64,000 bases of DNA, taken from contig JBAZJT010000011.1 of NCBI GenBank assembly GCA_041651175.1, positions 1-64,000 of the forward strand, in the 5' to 3' direction. How positions within the stretch are numbered: the first letter of the stretch is position 1; each line of letters starts with the position of its first letter. Positions 1 through 9,169 of the stretch are shown piece after piece. Origin of the DNA: Elusimicrobiales bacterium (lineage in GTDB: Bacteria; Elusimicrobiota; Elusimicrobia; Elusimicrobiales; Elusimicrobiaceae). The notes under the pieces are model-generated. The model did no database searches and had not been told where the DNA came from. It worked only from the letters and a program-made list of their open reading frames with translations. Position numbers and translations under genes: made by a program.

Positions 1-48
1 AAAGCGGATGAAAAGGAACAGGTAAAAGGAGGCGTTATCGGGCAATAA
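1..48 (+). CDS. possible 3' end of a gene entering the window
   Basis: Frame 1 is open from the window edge to a TAA at 46-48 (15 codons, hydrophilic and Lys/Glu-rich). This is too short to identify and could be chance. The AAAGGAGG inside it looks like a ribosome-binding site, but no start codon follows at a suitable distance. From 49 to 265 I see no gene. Confidence 0.2.
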   Translation, partial: KADEKEQVKGGVIGQ

Positions 49-265
49 AAAGAGCGAAAAAATCAGGCACAAAAACATTCCCGGCTTTCATTGGCAAAAG
101 CACGGGCTACTGAAGTTTTCAGGTTAATGGGAAAAATGGATTTTGTATTGCTAAAATCAAGTTGACGGGGATAGGTCCAACGGCCCATGTGGGGGCGGCG
201 CGCCATTACTACAATGAACCCAAGTGAGTCTTGGGACTCGCCACGCTAATAAGGAGTGTGACCAA

Positions 266-1084
266 ATGAAATATGTTCTGTCCGTGCTGATGGCCGCCGC
301 GTTCGGCGCGCAGCCGGTTTACGCGCTGAGCCTGGCGGATGCGGGATATTCCCCGTTTGCGCTGGGCACTTCGCCGTCTGACATTGAAACGCCGGACGCG
401 CGGCAAAGCGACGCAAAATCGCCGGAGGAAGCGCCCTCGCAAAGACAGGCGCCGCCTTACGGCTACGGCATGCAGCTGAATGCCTCCATAAATCTGGGCG
501 GCAACAATGTCCAAGTGCAGGACTGGCGCAACGGCTTCACTGTCAATGTGGGGCATGTGGGCTACGGCATGTACTCCGTGCAGGCGTTCATTGACGGAGC
601 CGAGGTGCGCTACGGCATCGTCGGCACGCCGGGCGGATCATACCGCGTGCAGAATATGGATATTTACTTCAGCCGGCAGGGCGGCACTGTCTATATGCAG
701 GCGAGCATCCCGCAGGCAGGTTATTCCGGCGCAGCCCAGTTCAATATGGACTGGAACGGCGAGATGTACGGCGCCGACTATGGCCGGGGATACGACCTGC
801 GCTTTACGCGGTACGCCGTAAGCGGCACCATCAACCCCGCGCAGTTTCCGAAAGCGGTACTGGGTTCGCTGGCCGCCTATTACGCCGCAACGTTGATGGA
901 TGGAAACTCCAATCAGGGACCGTATCCACCTCCGCCGCCCGGACCGTACCCGCCCCCCGGACCATACCCGCCGCCTCCCCCGCATCACCCGCCGCACCAG
1001 CCTCCGCAGTACCCGCCGCCTCCGCCGCATCACCCGCCGCATCACCCGCGCGACATCGGCTCGTCCGACGCCGCTCAGTTCTGA
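266..1084 (+). CDS. secreted protein with Pro/His-rich C-terminal tail (family A)
   Basis: Function unknown; predicted to be exported. The ATG at 266 follows AAGGAG at 251-256 and opens a Sec signal peptide (Lys-2, hydrophobic core, cleavage near residue 20). Residues ~70-220 form a Gly/Tyr-rich, probably beta-rich domain. From ~225 a low-complexity tail alternates GPYPPP-type and HHPPH-type runs and ends in a short acidic segment. It is clearly related to the protein encoded at 24005-25264: both have an FGAxPxxALxLAD signal-peptide end, a GYGxYxVxA motif and a Pro/His tail. The tail may bind metal or cross the cell wall, but that is inference. The gene stands alone and is closed by a hairpin. 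Confidence 0.8.
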   Translation: MKYVLSVLMAAAFGAQPVYALSLADAGYSPFALGTSPSDIETPDARQSDAKSPEEAPSQRQAPPYGYGMQLNASINLGGNNVQVQDWRNGFTVNVGHVGYGMYSVQAFIDGAEVRYGIVGTPGGSYRVQNMDIYFSRQGGTVYMQASIPQAGYSGAAQFNMDWNGEMYGADYGRGYDLRFTRYAVSGTINPAQFPKAVLGSLAAYYAATLMDGNSNQGPYPPPPPGPYPPPGPYPPPPPHHPPHQPPQYPPPPPHHPPHHPRDIGSSDAAQF

Positions 1085-1100
1085 TTTCAAATGCGGCAGA

Positions 1101-1130
1101 AAGCCCCGGCTCCGCAAGGAGCCGGGGCTT
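1101..1130. terminator. hairpin terminator between convergent genes
   Basis: A perfect 13-bp stem (AAGCCCCGGCTCC / GGAGCCGGGGCTT) with a GCAA tetraloop lies 17 nt after the upstream stop codon. Only a weak T-run follows. It sits between two convergent genes and could serve both. Confidence 0.7.
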
Positions 1131-1173
1131 TACATTTCCCGTCCGCAAAACCACCGGATATAACGGCAACAGG

Positions 1174-3351
1174 TTATCCGTAGCGCACGATGTGCCGGGC
1201 CAGTTTCTCCTCAAGTTCGGCGGGTTTTATGGGCTTGGTGATATAATCGTTTATCCCGGCGGCAAGGGCGGCGTCGCGGTCTTCTTTCAGCGCGGCGGCG
1301 GTAAGCGCGATTATGGGCATGGCAAGGGACAACCGTCCGCGCATGGCGCGCGCCGTCTCCAGCCCTGACATTTCCGGCATCACCATATCCAGTATGACGA
1401 CATGGTATTTCTTCGCGCGCGCCATCTCCAGCGCCTGCGCCCCGCCTGAGGCCGCGTCCACCTCACAACCGAGGTTTTCAAGCAGTATCCGGGCCAGTTT
1501 AAGATTGACCGGGTTATCCTCCACCAGCAAGGCGCGCACCCCTGAGAACGGTTTGGCGGGCTTGTCCGCCGCTATCAGCGCGGCGCCCGATTGCGGCGGC
1601 CCGCCCTTCTCGGCGCGCGGCATGACGAAGGTTACGGTGAAAACGCTGCCTTTGCCCGGCTCGGATTTCAGCGAGACGCCGCCGCCCATTCGGGCGGACA
1701 GCGTGCGCACTATGCCAAGCCCCAGCCCGGAGCCGCCGAAATTGCGCCACACCGAAGGACCGGCCTGGGTAAAAGGCTCGAACAACTTCGCCTGGGCTTC
1801 CGGGGGGATTCCCATGCCGGTGTCGCGCACCGATATTTCCGCGCGGATTTTCCCATCGTCTTGGAGGGAACAGGCTATGGCAAGCACAACCTCGCCCTCA
1901 TGGGTGAATTTCACCGCATTGGAAAGCAGGTTCAGGAGTATCTGGCGCACGCGCGCGGGGTCGCCGCGCATATCGCATTGGGCGGAGGCGTCCATTTCAA
2001 GCCGCAGCGCCAGCCCCTTCGCCAGCGCCTGATGGCGCACAAGGTTAAGCGCGCTTTCCGCCGCCTCGCGCAGGCTGAAATCTATCTCCTCCAGTTCCAT
2101 CTTGCCCATCTCTATCTTGGCCACGTCTATGATGTCGCCCAGCAGTATGCCCAGCGTTTCCGCGCTCTCCTGCATTATGCCGACATATTCGCGCTGCGTA
2201 TCGTCCATGCCGGTTTTGGCCAGCAGTTCCGAAAACCCCTTTAGCGCGTTAAGCGGCGTGCGGATTTCATGCGACATTTCGGCCAGGTAGCGGGTTTTCA
2301 CGCGGTTGGAAATTTCCGCCTGCTCGCGGCGGCGCAGCAGTTCCTCCCTGTCCGCGGAAGAAACGGCGCTTTCACGCACGATGATCACGTGTTCCGGCAC
2401 GGCGTCGCTGCCGCGTATCGGAAGCACCGAAAGGATGCCGTCTGCAATGCGCCCGCCCTTGACCAGAAACTGCGTCCCGTAGGACTGGGGAACAGCCTCG
2501 CCGCGCAGCCGGGCGGCGTATCTGGCGGTTATCATGGGGCGCAGGCCGGGGGGGAAAAACTCCAGGATGTCCATGCCGTTCATCTCTTCAGAAGTGTATC
2601 CCAGCATACGCTGCAGCGCCAGGTTGGTATAGCGCACTTTGCCGTTGCTCGCCACGCCCATTCCGTGCGGAGAGCATTCCACCAGCGCGGAGTACCAGCG
2701 TATAATAGAACTTTCGTTCTTGTTGCAGAGGCGGTAAATGCCCCTGTAGCCGCCGAGCTTGCAATTGCCGTCGTAAAAAGGAATTCCATTCAGTTCAAAT
2801 AGCACCGGACGGCCCTGCTTGTTGAGCACGGGCTGGCTTACCTGGTAAAAAGCCTGTCCGTGCTTCATTATGTCTTCCACGAATTTCCTGCGAGCCTGCC
2901 TGAGCTCTTCCGGCACCAGCGCGAAAACGCTTGTGCCCACCAGCTCGCCCACCTCGTAGCCCAGTATATTTTTCACGGACGGGCTTATATAGGTGATGAT
3001 GCCGTTTCTGTCCATCTCGGCGATGACGGTATCCTCGGAACCTTCAACCGGCTCGCGAGAATCAGCCTCCGCATCCGGCTTGATTTTCACCATATAGCCG
3101 GAGGACGCCGCGCCCCCCAGCGCAACCGCCGGCGACTCCAAAAAAAACTCAAGAGGCTTGCGGTATGTCACCGCAAACTTCTTGAGTTGTATGACGTCCA
3201 GTCTTACCTGACCCGACTCTATTTTCGACAAGTAGGATTGCGTGACACGCAAGAGTCGTGCCGCCTCCCGTTGCAGAAGACCCGCTCCCTTTCTGGCCGC
3301 TATCAGCTTGGCGACCAACCGCCTGTGCTGGCCGGAATGTATGGTCTTCAT
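1174..3351 (-). CDS. hybrid sensor histidine kinase/response regulator with N-terminal XRE helix-turn-helix
   Basis: Predicted cytoplasmic hybrid kinase. Order: XRE-type HTH (~residues 5-65, with a TQSYLSKIE recognition region), two or three PAS domains (~100-330), HisKA with H-box SHEIRTPLNA (~360), HATPase_c (N box, DTGMGIP, GSGLGLGI), and a C-terminal receiver with LDMVMPEMSG as the phospho-acceptor and conserved Thr and Lys. There is no membrane segment. ATG at 3351 is preferred because GAGGGG lies 4-5 nt upstream; a GTG at 3366 is an alternative. Fusing a DNA-binding domain to a hybrid kinase is uncommon and suggests phosphorylation could act directly on DNA binding. No partner regulator gene is adjacent. 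Confidence 0.85.
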   Translation of the reverse strand: MKTIHSGQHRRLVAKLIAARKGAGLLQREAARLLRVTQSYLSKIESGQVRLDVIQLKKFAVTYRKPLEFFLESPAVALGGAASSGYMVKIKPDAEADSREPVEGSEDTVIAEMDRNGIITYISPSVKNILGYEVGELVGTSVFALVPEELRQARRKFVEDIMKHGQAFYQVSQPVLNKQGRPVLFELNGIPFYDGNCKLGGYRGIYRLCNKNESSIIRWYSALVECSPHGMGVASNGKVRYTNLALQRMLGYTSEEMNGMDILEFFPPGLRPMITARYAARLRGEAVPQSYGTQFLVKGGRIADGILSVLPIRGSDAVPEHVIIVRESAVSSADREELLRRREQAEISNRVKTRYLAEMSHEIRTPLNALKGFSELLAKTGMDDTQREYVGIMQESAETLGILLGDIIDVAKIEMGKMELEEIDFSLREAAESALNLVRHQALAKGLALRLEMDASAQCDMRGDPARVRQILLNLLSNAVKFTHEGEVVLAIACSLQDDGKIRAEISVRDTGMGIPPEAQAKLFEPFTQAGPSVWRNFGGSGLGLGIVRTLSARMGGGVSLKSEPGKGSVFTVTFVMPRAEKGGPPQSGAALIAADKPAKPFSGVRALLVEDNPVNLKLARILLENLGCEVDAASGGAQALEMARAKKYHVVILDMVMPEMSGLETARAMRGRLSLAMPIIALTAAALKEDRDAALAAGINDYITKPIKPAELEEKLARHIVRYG

Positions 3352-3475
3352 ACTACCCCTCTGCACCTGTTGTAGAATTTACAAGAATACATCGCCCAAT
3401 GCCAAACTGGAATATCGGCCTTTATTCAGCCTATATTATAGTCTGGCTCTTTATTGTACTATCCGCAAGTGGTTT

Positions 3476-4084
3476 CTACCGAAACCCGTTTTCAGAAAGG
3501 AAGTTTTCCGTAATGGAATTTCCTCCCCGGCGGGCGTATTTGAGAAGGATATCGGGCTCGAAGTTCAGCATATCGCCCGGATTGCGGTATTTCAGTGCGG
3601 TGGCGGACCATGTGGCGGGTATGACGGCGGTTTCAAATTCGCAGTTGCGGACGGAGGCTATCGTAAGGCTTACCCCGTCCAGCGCGGCGGAGCCTTCCTC
3701 AATCAAATCCCCGGACGCTTCCGCCGGGGCGGCAAAACGCATAATACGCGCCGCCGCGCGCGGGACGACGGAAACAAGCCTTACGGCGGTTTTGACATGC
3801 CCGGTAACGATATGCCCGCCAAGGCGGGAGCCCAGCTTAAGCGCGCGCTCCAGATTAACCCTGCCGCCGCGCCGCAAAGCGTGAAAAGCCGTTTTGCGGA
3901 ATGTTTCCGGCGACACATCAAATGCCGCCGTCCCTCCGGCGAACAAAGCCACGGTCAGGCAGACGCCGTTGACCGCTATGCTCTCGCCCAAATCCGGCTT
4001 CCAGCCGGGGGGGAGGCGCAGTTCCAGCCGGCCCGTTCCGGCGCGCAGTATTTCGCCTTCCGCTTCAATTATTCCGGTGAACAT
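3476..4084 (-). CDS. ribE: riboflavin synthase alpha subunit
   Basis: Converts two 6,7-dimethyl-8-ribityllumazines to riboflavin plus the pyrimidinedione. The N-terminal [10 protein letters not shown] and the internal SIAVNGVCLT and HIVTGHV motifs are hallmarks of the duplicated lumazine-binding barrels. Length (202 aa) is normal. The second barrel shows the expected LDGVSLTI motif, and the C-terminus is slightly divergent. It is the last gene of the riboflavin operon and starts inside the 3' end of ribD (20-nt overlap), so the two are probably translationally coupled. Confidence 0.93.
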   Translation of the reverse strand: MFTGIIEAEGEILRAGTGRLELRLPPGWKPDLGESIAVNGVCLTVALFAGGTAAFDVSPETFRKTAFHALRRGGRVNLERALKLGSRLGGHIVTGHVKTAVRLVSVVPRAAARIMRFAAPAEASGDLIEEGSAALDGVSLTIASVRNCEFETAVIPATWSATALKYRNPGDMLNFEPDILLKYARRGGNSITENFLSENGFR

Positions 4085-5180
4085 GACCCTCCGCCACTAT
4101 ATCCCCGCCGCACATGCGGACGGACACATTTTCAAGCCGCAGTCCCAGCAGCCCGCCGGAGACGCGCGCGATTCCGCGCCCGCCCAGCGAGGGCAGCGCT
4201 TTCCCGCCGCCGAAAACCGCTGGCGCGCTGATGAAAATAAATTTGTCCACAAGCCCCGCGTCGCTGAAAGCGCCGCACAGGGCGGGACCGGATTCCAGCA
4301 TGGCATAGGCGATGCCGCGCCGGCCCAGTTCGCGCATAAGCGGCGCAAGCGGGACGCGCCCGCCGGTTTTGAAAGCCAGCACCCCGCAGCCCGCCTTTTC
4401 CAGCGCGCGCCGCTTTGCAGCCGGCGCGTCCGAAGAACATGCCACAAGCAGCGGATGCTCACGCGCTGTTTTGACCATATCGCAGGAGACGGGGATTCTA
4501 AGTTCCGTATCCGCCACCACGCGAAGCGGCTGGCGCGCGCCCGGCAGTCTTGCATTAAGCATGGGATTGTCAGACAGAACAGTGCCTATGCCGGTTATCA
4601 CCGCGTCGCTTTCCGCGCGCAGGCGGTGGACGAAACGGCGGGATTCCGCGCCCGTTATCCAGCGGGAATTGCCGAGGCGGTCGGCAACCCTGCCGTCAAG
4701 GCTCTGGGCGATTTTGGCCGTCACATAAGGCAGGCCTTCGCGCATCAGCTTGTTAAATCCGGGATTGAGCGCCCCGCACCGCTTTGCCAGCAGCCCCGCG
4801 CGGGTTTTGATTCCCGCCGCGCGCAGGACGCGGGCGGCGCGCCCGCAATTGGCGGGGTTAGGATCCCGCGCGCCGAAAACGACCCCGCGTATTCCGGCCT
4901 TTATTATCGCCTCGGAACACGGGGGGGTTTTCCCGCATGAGGAGCATGGTTCCAGCGTAACATACAAGGTTGCGCCCCGCGCGGCTGCGCCGGCATCCCG
5001 TATCGCGTTTATCTCGGCATGAGGCCCGCCGAAGCGCAAATGCGCCCCTTCCCCGACGATACGCCCGGACCTGGCCACAACCGCCCCCACCATCGGATTG
5101 GGATGCGCGCCCATGACTCCCCTGCGCGCTATCTCCAGCGCGCGCAGCATGAAGCGCTCGTCCTCCGGGGAAAAGCTCAT
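4065..5180 (-). CDS. ribD: bifunctional pyrimidine deaminase/reductase RibD
   Basis: Performs the second and third steps of riboflavin synthesis: deamination, then NADPH-dependent side-chain reduction. The N-terminal zinc deaminase domain shows HAEINAI and [11 protein letters not shown] (the Zn ligands and catalytic Glu). The C-terminal reductase domain starts near [16 protein letters not shown] at 5180 forms an ATGA overlap with the ribH stop; a GTG at 5198 is an alternative start. It lies between ribH and ribE in the operon under the FMN riboswitch. Confidence 0.93.
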   Translation of the reverse strand: MSFSPEDERFMLRALEIARRGVMGAHPNPMVGAVVARSGRIVGEGAHLRFGGPHAEINAIRDAGAAARGATLYVTLEPCSSCGKTPPCSEAIIKAGIRGVVFGARDPNPANCGRAARVLRAAGIKTRAGLLAKRCGALNPGFNKLMREGLPYVTAKIAQSLDGRVADRLGNSRWITGAESRRFVHRLRAESDAVITGIGTVLSDNPMLNARLPGARQPLRVVADTELRIPVSCDMVKTAREHPLLVACSSDAPAAKRRALEKAGCGVLAFKTGGRVPLAPLMRELGRRGIAYAMLESGPALCGAFSDAGLVDKFIFISAPAVFGGGKALPSLGGRGIARVSGGLLGLRLENVSVRMCGGDIVAEGHVHRNN

Positions 5181-5650
5181 TTTTTCAGTTTGCGCCACAG
5201 GTCGGCCATCTCTATCGCGGCGGCGGCGGCCTGCGCGCCCTTGTTGCCCTGCTTGCTGCCTGCGCGCTCTATGGCCTGTTCCAGATTGTCCGCCGTAACC
5301 ACGCCGAAAATGACCGGCACGCCGGAACCCATCGCCGCCTGGGCTATGCCGCGCGCGGCCTCGCCGCAGACAAGCTCGTAATGCGAGGTCGCGCCCCTTA
5401 TCACCGCCCCCAGGCAGATGACGGCGTCATAGCGTTTGGACATTGCCAGCCGCTGCGCAAGCTGCGGCAACTCAAAGGCGCCGGGGGCCCTGGCTATTTC
5501 TATATCCGCCTCGCGCGCGCCATGGCGGGCAAGCGCGTCAAGCGCGCCTTCCAGCAGCTTGCCGGTGATGAAATCGTTGAACCGGGAAACCGCGACGGCG
5601 AACTTAAGCCCTTCCCCGTTAAGCATTCCTTCCGTTGTTTTTATGTTCAT
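5177..5650 (-). CDS. ribH: 6,7-dimethyl-8-ribityllumazine synthase
   Basis: Condenses the RibD pathway product with dihydroxybutanone phosphate. Length of 157 aa is standard. Typical motifs are visible: [15 protein letters not shown], the PGAFELP substrate loop, [14 protein letters not shown] and GVPVIFGV. Start and stop codons overlap those of ribBA and ribD, giving a single translationally coupled operon. Confidence 0.95.
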   Translation of the reverse strand: MNIKTTEGMLNGEGLKFAVAVSRFNDFITGKLLEGALDALARHGAREADIEIARAPGAFELPQLAQRLAMSKRYDAVICLGAVIRGATSHYELVCGEAARGIAQAAMGSGVPVIFGVVTADNLEQAIERAGSKQGNKGAQAAAAAIEMADLWRKLKK

Positions 5651-6921
5651 AGCAGATGTCCCAGCCTCGTTTTCTTGGCGCGGAGGTAGCGGCTGTTTTC
5701 CCTGTTGCCGGGAATTACAAGCGGCACCCGCTCCGTTATTTCCAGCCCGTAGCCGGAAAGCCCCGCGATTTTGCGGGGGTTGTTGGTTATAAGCCTGATT
5801 TTCCGCGCGCCCAGGTCCGCCAGAATCTGCGCGCCCTCTCCGTAATCGCGCAGATCGGCGGCGAAACCCAGCTTGACGTTTGCTTCCACGGTGTCAAAAC
5901 CCTCGTCCTGAAGCCCGTAGGCCTTTAGCTTGTTCACCAGCCCTATTCCGCGCCCCTCCTGGCGCATGTAGAGCAGCGCGCCGGAGCCGTTTTCGGCTAT
6001 CATCCGCATGGCGGCGCGCAACTGCGAGCCGCAGTCGCACCGCAGCGAGCCAAAGACGTCGCCGGTGATGCATTCCGAATGCACCCTTACCAGCGCCTCG
6101 CCCTGCGGTTTTCCGCAGACAAGGGCTATATGCTCGCGCCCGTCAACCAGGCTGCGGTACACCGTCATCTCAAAAACGCCGAATTCCGTCGGCAGCCGGG
6201 CCGAGGACTGCTTCTGCACCAGCGTCTCCGCCCTGCGGCGGAAGGCTATGATATCGGCTACCGTGCCAAGCTTCAGCCCGTGCCGCGCGCAGAAACGGCG
6301 CAGTTGCGGCACGCGGGCCATGGTGCCGTCCTTATTGAGTATCTCGCAAATCACTCCGGCGGGATAGAGGCCGGCGGCGCGGGCCAGGTCCACTGCCGCC
6401 TCGGTATGTCCGGCGCGGACAAGAACGCCGCCCTCCCTGGCGCGCAGCGGGAAAACATGCCCGGGACGCGCCAAATCCTCCGGGACGGTTTTGGGATTTA
6501 CAAGCGCGGCTATGGTGCGCGCCCTGTCGTGGGCGGAAATGCCGGTGGTAACCCCGGCTTTGGCGTCAACGGAGACGGCCCAGTCGGTCTTGTATATGTC
6601 GCCCGAGGGGGCGGCCATGCGCTCCAGCCCCAGTTCGTCCAGCCGGCGCGACTGCGCGGCGACGCATATCAGGCCGCGCCCGTGCGCCGCCATGAAATTC
6701 ACCTCGCGCGGGCCGCAGAACTGCGCGGCAATGACGAGGTCGCCCTCGTTCTCGCGCGATTCGTCGTCGGCGATAACTACGAGTTTCCCGGCCTTGAAAT
6801 CGGCTATGATGTCTTCTGCGGAAGCAAAAACGGAAGTCTTCTTATAAACGATAACGCCCCCTTCTCTCCGGGGGCGAAAATGGAAGCGCCGGCGCGGCGC
6901 GCCGGCAAGCTCTTCTCTCAT
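5647..6921 (-). CDS. ribBA: DHBP synthase/GTP cyclohydrolase II (RibBA); true start uncertain
   Basis: The first gene of the operon makes both riboflavin precursors. The RibB domain shows [10 protein letters not shown] and the HTEAAVDLA region. The RibA domain shows the Zn site HSECITGD...[15 protein letters not shown] and TNNPRK. The listed start is the only ATG available, but it lies inside the 3' strand of the FMN aptamer, and the next 22 codons come from two GC-rich hairpins. There is no in-frame ATG, GTG or TTG between the aptamer and the RibB domain. An ATC at 6852, 4 nt after an AAGGGGG sequence sequestered in a hairpin, is a candidate non-canonical start and would fit translational control. 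Confidence 0.9.
   Translation of the reverse strand: MREELAGAPRRRFHFRPRREGGVIVYKKTSVFASAEDIIADFKAGKLVVIADDESRENEGDLVIAAQFCGPREVNFMAAHGRGLICVAAQSRRLDELGLERMAAPSGDIYKTDWAVSVDAKAGVTTGISAHDRARTIAALVNPKTVPEDLARPGHVFPLRAREGGVLVRAGHTEAAVDLARAAGLYPAGVICEILNKDGTMARVPQLRRFCARHGLKLGTVADIIAFRRRAETLVQKQSSARLPTEFGVFEMTVYRSLVDGREHIALVCGKPQGEALVRVHSECITGDVFGSLRCDCGSQLRAAMRMIAENGSGALLYMRQEGRGIGLVNKLKAYGLQDEGFDTVEANVKLGFAADLRDYGEGAQILADLGARKIRLITNNPRKIAGLSGYGLEITERVPLVIPGNRENSRYLRAKKTRLGHLL
6855..6876 (-). promoter_or_regulatory. hairpin in the riboswitch expression platform
   Basis: A 7-bp C/G stem (CGCCCCC / GGGGGCG) with an 8-nt loop. Its 3' arm carries the G-rich sequence that would be the ribosome-binding site for an initiation near 6852. 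Another stem (GCCGGCGC / GCGCCGGC, 6888-6906) lies between it and the aptamer. It could act by sequestering the ribosome-binding site or as a terminator; the following TTATCGTTT is a poor T-tract, so I favour sequestration. Confidence 0.55.
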
Positions 6922-7020
6922 CTGGACTTTACCATCGGCCCCGGAATTTCACCGGGTCATGCCGTTTTTCGGCTCGCGGGCTGTACCGCCGGTCTGGAAT
7001 TTCACCATGCCCCGAAGAGC
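6909..7020 (-). ncRNA. FMN riboswitch (RFN element)
   Basis: The minus strand shows the conserved RFN sequence blocks in order: CTTCGGGGCA, GGTGAAATTCC, GACCGGCGGTA, AGCCCGCGAG, then a second GGTGAAATTCCGG, GCCGATGGTA, AGTCC and a closing GATGAGAGAAGAGC. The ends pair as P1 (GCTCTTC with GAAGAGC). The element lies directly upstream of ribBA and should repress riboflavin synthesis when FMN is abundant. Confidence 0.95.
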
Positions 7021-7030
7021 AAGCAATACT

Positions 7031-7039
7031 ATTATACCA
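7031..7039 (-). promoter_or_regulatory. extended -10 promoter of the riboflavin operon
   Basis: Reading the minus strand, TGGTATAAT gives a consensus TATAAT preceded by an extended -10 TG. Transcription would begin near 7024, just before the FMN aptamer. No good -35 is visible, as often with extended -10 promoters. Confidence 0.6.
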
Positions 7040-7063
7040 AAATCTGATACCATAAGCCCAGCT

Positions 7064-8593
7064 ATGAGAATAACCTTATTATCGCTCTGCTGCGCGTTGC
7101 TTTGTTCATGCGCCGGGGTTCCCGACAGGAAAACCGCGGAATCTCTTGACGGCTGGCTGAACCGCCAGAAAACCGTCGCCCTGTCCGGGATGACGGCCAA
7201 TATCTCCTCCGGCCTGTCCGGAGAAAAGAGATTCGGCATGCAGTTCGTGACAGACGAACGCAAGGATTATGTCAAAGACATGCTGGCCCGCAAAGACCCC
7301 CGCTTCCGCGCGGAGGGGGCTGATTTGATACTAAGCGGCATAAAGGCCGCGCCCGGCTCGGTCTGCGCCGCCCCGCCCGGAAAGCCGCCGGAACCGGATT
7401 ATTTCTTCCACTGGACCCGGGATTCCGCCATCGTGATGGACGTTCTGTCCGCGCTGGACGCGAAAGCCCCGTCCCCGGAAAGGCAGGCCATGCTGGCGGA
7501 TTTCATACATTTTTCGCGCGGCCTTCAAACGGACTTCCCGGACGGCGGGCTGGGCGAGCCGCGCTTTAACATGGACGGTTCCGCCGACGTGCTGAAATGG
7601 TCCCGCCCCCAGCACGACGGCCCCGCGCTGCGCGCGCTGACTCTGATCCGCCATGAATCGCGCCGCGCCCCGCTGCCGGACAAAACCGCCGCCGAACTGC
7701 GCGCCGCCGCGCTTGCGGACCTGGATTTTATCGCCTCCGCATGGGACAAACCCGCCTTTGACCTGTGGGAGGAATACAGGGGCGCGGATTATTATGCCGC
7801 CGTAGTGCAACTGGCGGCGCTGGAGGCCGGCTCCGCCTGGGCGGCGGCCAAAGGGGAGGGGGAGCGCGCCAAATCATATTCCGCCGCAGCGGGCGCGCTG
7901 CGCTCCGCGCTGGAAGGCTACTGGCGAAGCGACGCCGGGTTCTACGCCTTTCATCTCGGAAAACAGATTTACTGGGACGGCACGGAACGGCCAAAGCCCG
8001 GCGGCAATCTTGACTTTGCCATTGTGATGGCGGCGCTGCATTCCGGCCTTGAAGACGGGCCCCACTCGCTGCTGGGCGACAGGGTGCTTTCCACGACGGT
8101 CAAACTTGAGGACCTGTTCGCAAAAACATATCCGCTCAACCGCGCCCGCGCGCAGGACGAGGGCGCCGCCATGGGCCGCTACGACGGGGACGATTATTAC
8201 GGCGGCAACCCGTGGGCGTTCGCCACATTCGCCTGGGCTCAGGCGCATTACAGGGCAGCCTCGCTGGCGGCGAAAAAAAGCGAACTGTCCGCCACGCCGC
8301 TGAACCTGGAATTTTTCTCCCGCGCGCTGCGCCGCGCGGGCCGGACCGCCATGCCCGCCGCCGGAGACAATCTGCTTGCCCCCGGACTGCGCGCGGACCT
8401 GCTGCGCGGACTGGTCCTGCGCGGCGACGATGTTATGAGAACGGCCCGCCGCTGCATTCCGCCCTCCGGCGATATAGCCGAACAGTTTGACAAAACCACC
8501 GGCGCGCCCGTATCGGCGCGGAACCTTTCGTGGAGCTTTGCCTCCTTCCTGGCGGCGGAGCAGGCCCGCAGGGAGGCCGCCGGGCTTTACTGA
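7064..8593 (+). CDS. GH15-family glucoamylase, predicted lipoprotein
   Basis: Predicted exo-acting alpha-glucan hydrolase anchored outside the cytoplasm. ATG at 7064 gives a lipoprotein signal peptide with lipobox LLCSC. Motifs match GH15 and particularly fungal-type glucoamylases: HWTRDS near residue 117 (substrate binding), DLWEEYRG (catalytic-acid region), GNPWAFATFAW, and near the C-terminus EQFDKTTG followed by SARNLSWS (catalytic-base region). It is ~510 aa with no obvious carbohydrate-binding module. No ribosome-binding site is evident. It is transcribed away from the riboflavin operon. The esterase at 37310-38782 carries a starch-binding-like domain, so alpha-glucan use may be a theme. 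Confidence 0.8.
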   Translation: MRITLLSLCCALLCSCAGVPDRKTAESLDGWLNRQKTVALSGMTANISSGLSGEKRFGMQFVTDERKDYVKDMLARKDPRFRAEGADLILSGIKAAPGSVCAAPPGKPPEPDYFFHWTRDSAIVMDVLSALDAKAPSPERQAMLADFIHFSRGLQTDFPDGGLGEPRFNMDGSADVLKWSRPQHDGPALRALTLIRHESRRAPLPDKTAAELRAAALADLDFIASAWDKPAFDLWEEYRGADYYAAVVQLAALEAGSAWAAAKGEGERAKSYSAAAGALRSALEGYWRSDAGFYAFHLGKQIYWDGTERPKPGGNLDFAIVMAALHSGLEDGPHSLLGDRVLSTTVKLEDLFAKTYPLNRARAQDEGAAMGRYDGDDYYGGNPWAFATFAWAQAHYRAASLAAKKSELSATPLNLEFFSRALRRAGRTAMPAAGDNLLAPGLRADLLRGLVLRGDDVMRTARRCIPPSGDIAEQFDKTTGAPVSARNLSWSFASFLAAEQARREAAGLY

Positions 8594-8633
8594 TACTTGC
8601 GTTTGCCGCGGTTTTTGTTAAAATAGTATCCGC

Positions 8634-8837
8634 ATGATATACCGAGCGGTTCTGTGGACAGGCGCGTTCGCTTTGCTCTGTCTGCTGGCCACTGTTGCGC
8701 TGGCGGCATCCGGCAGGAGTCACCACATAACCGCCGCAGCCGCAGTAACGCTGGCTCTGGTTCACGCATCGCTGGCGGCATATAAACAGTTCAGGTTCAG
8801 GCGCCCGGCCATTCCGCCGGGAGGAGCAGGCAAATGA
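8634..8837 (+). CDS. small two-helix membrane protein
   Basis: A 67-aa protein with two hydrophobic segments (~5-25 and ~32-48) and a basic C-terminus. Its stop overlaps the start of the next gene (ATGA at 8834-8837), and GGAGGAG near its end serves as the ribosome-binding site for that gene. A plausible promoter (TTGCGT 8597, TAAAAT 8619) ends 9 nt before the ATG, predicting a nearly leaderless mRNA. Function unknown; conserved coupling with the superoxide-reductase-like protein would suggest a joint role. Confidence 0.65.
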   Translation: MIYRAVLWTGAFALLCLLATVALAASGRSHHITAAAAVTLALVHASLAAYKQFRFRRPAIPPGGAGK

Positions 8838-9169
8838 AACTCGCTTTCGCTTTCACTGCAACGGCTTTGCTCTCGGCGGTTCCGGCTTTTGCGCACCCGC
8901 CTTCCGCGATACATATCTCCATAACCGGCAAGCAGGTCAACGTAACAGTGGACCACAACACGCGGAACAGGCTTAAGCATTACATCGACAAAATCGCGGT
9001 AAGCCTTGACGGCAAAACGCTGGTCTCGCAGAATTTCGCCTTGCAGCAGGATGAGAAAACCCAGACCGCGGTATACCTGCTGCCCGAACTCAAAAGCGGC
9101 GCGGTGGTGCGGGTATACGCCGAGTGCAACATGAAAGGCAGCCTTGCCGCGGAGCAGAAAGCGCCATAA
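8834..9169 (+). CDS. periplasmic superoxide reductase-like (desulfoferrodoxin-fold) protein
   Basis: A Sec signal peptide (cleavage after AFA) is followed by an ~90-aa domain beginning AHPPSAIHI. The HYIDKIAV motif and a C-terminal AECNMKG resemble the HYIxWIE and CNxHG motifs of superoxide reductases, where His and Cys bind iron. Here the His of CNxHG is Lys, so a full iron site is doubtful. It may be a redox-inactive relative with a binding role. It is in an operon with a small membrane protein and a PAS sensor kinase, so involvement in sensing is possible. The family assignment rests on motifs only. Confidence 0.55.
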   Translation: MKLAFAFTATALLSAVPAFAHPPSAIHISITGKQVNVTVDHNTRNRLKHYIDKIAVSLDGKTLVSQNFALQQDEKTQTAVYLLPELKSGAVVRVYAECNMKGSLAAEQKAP

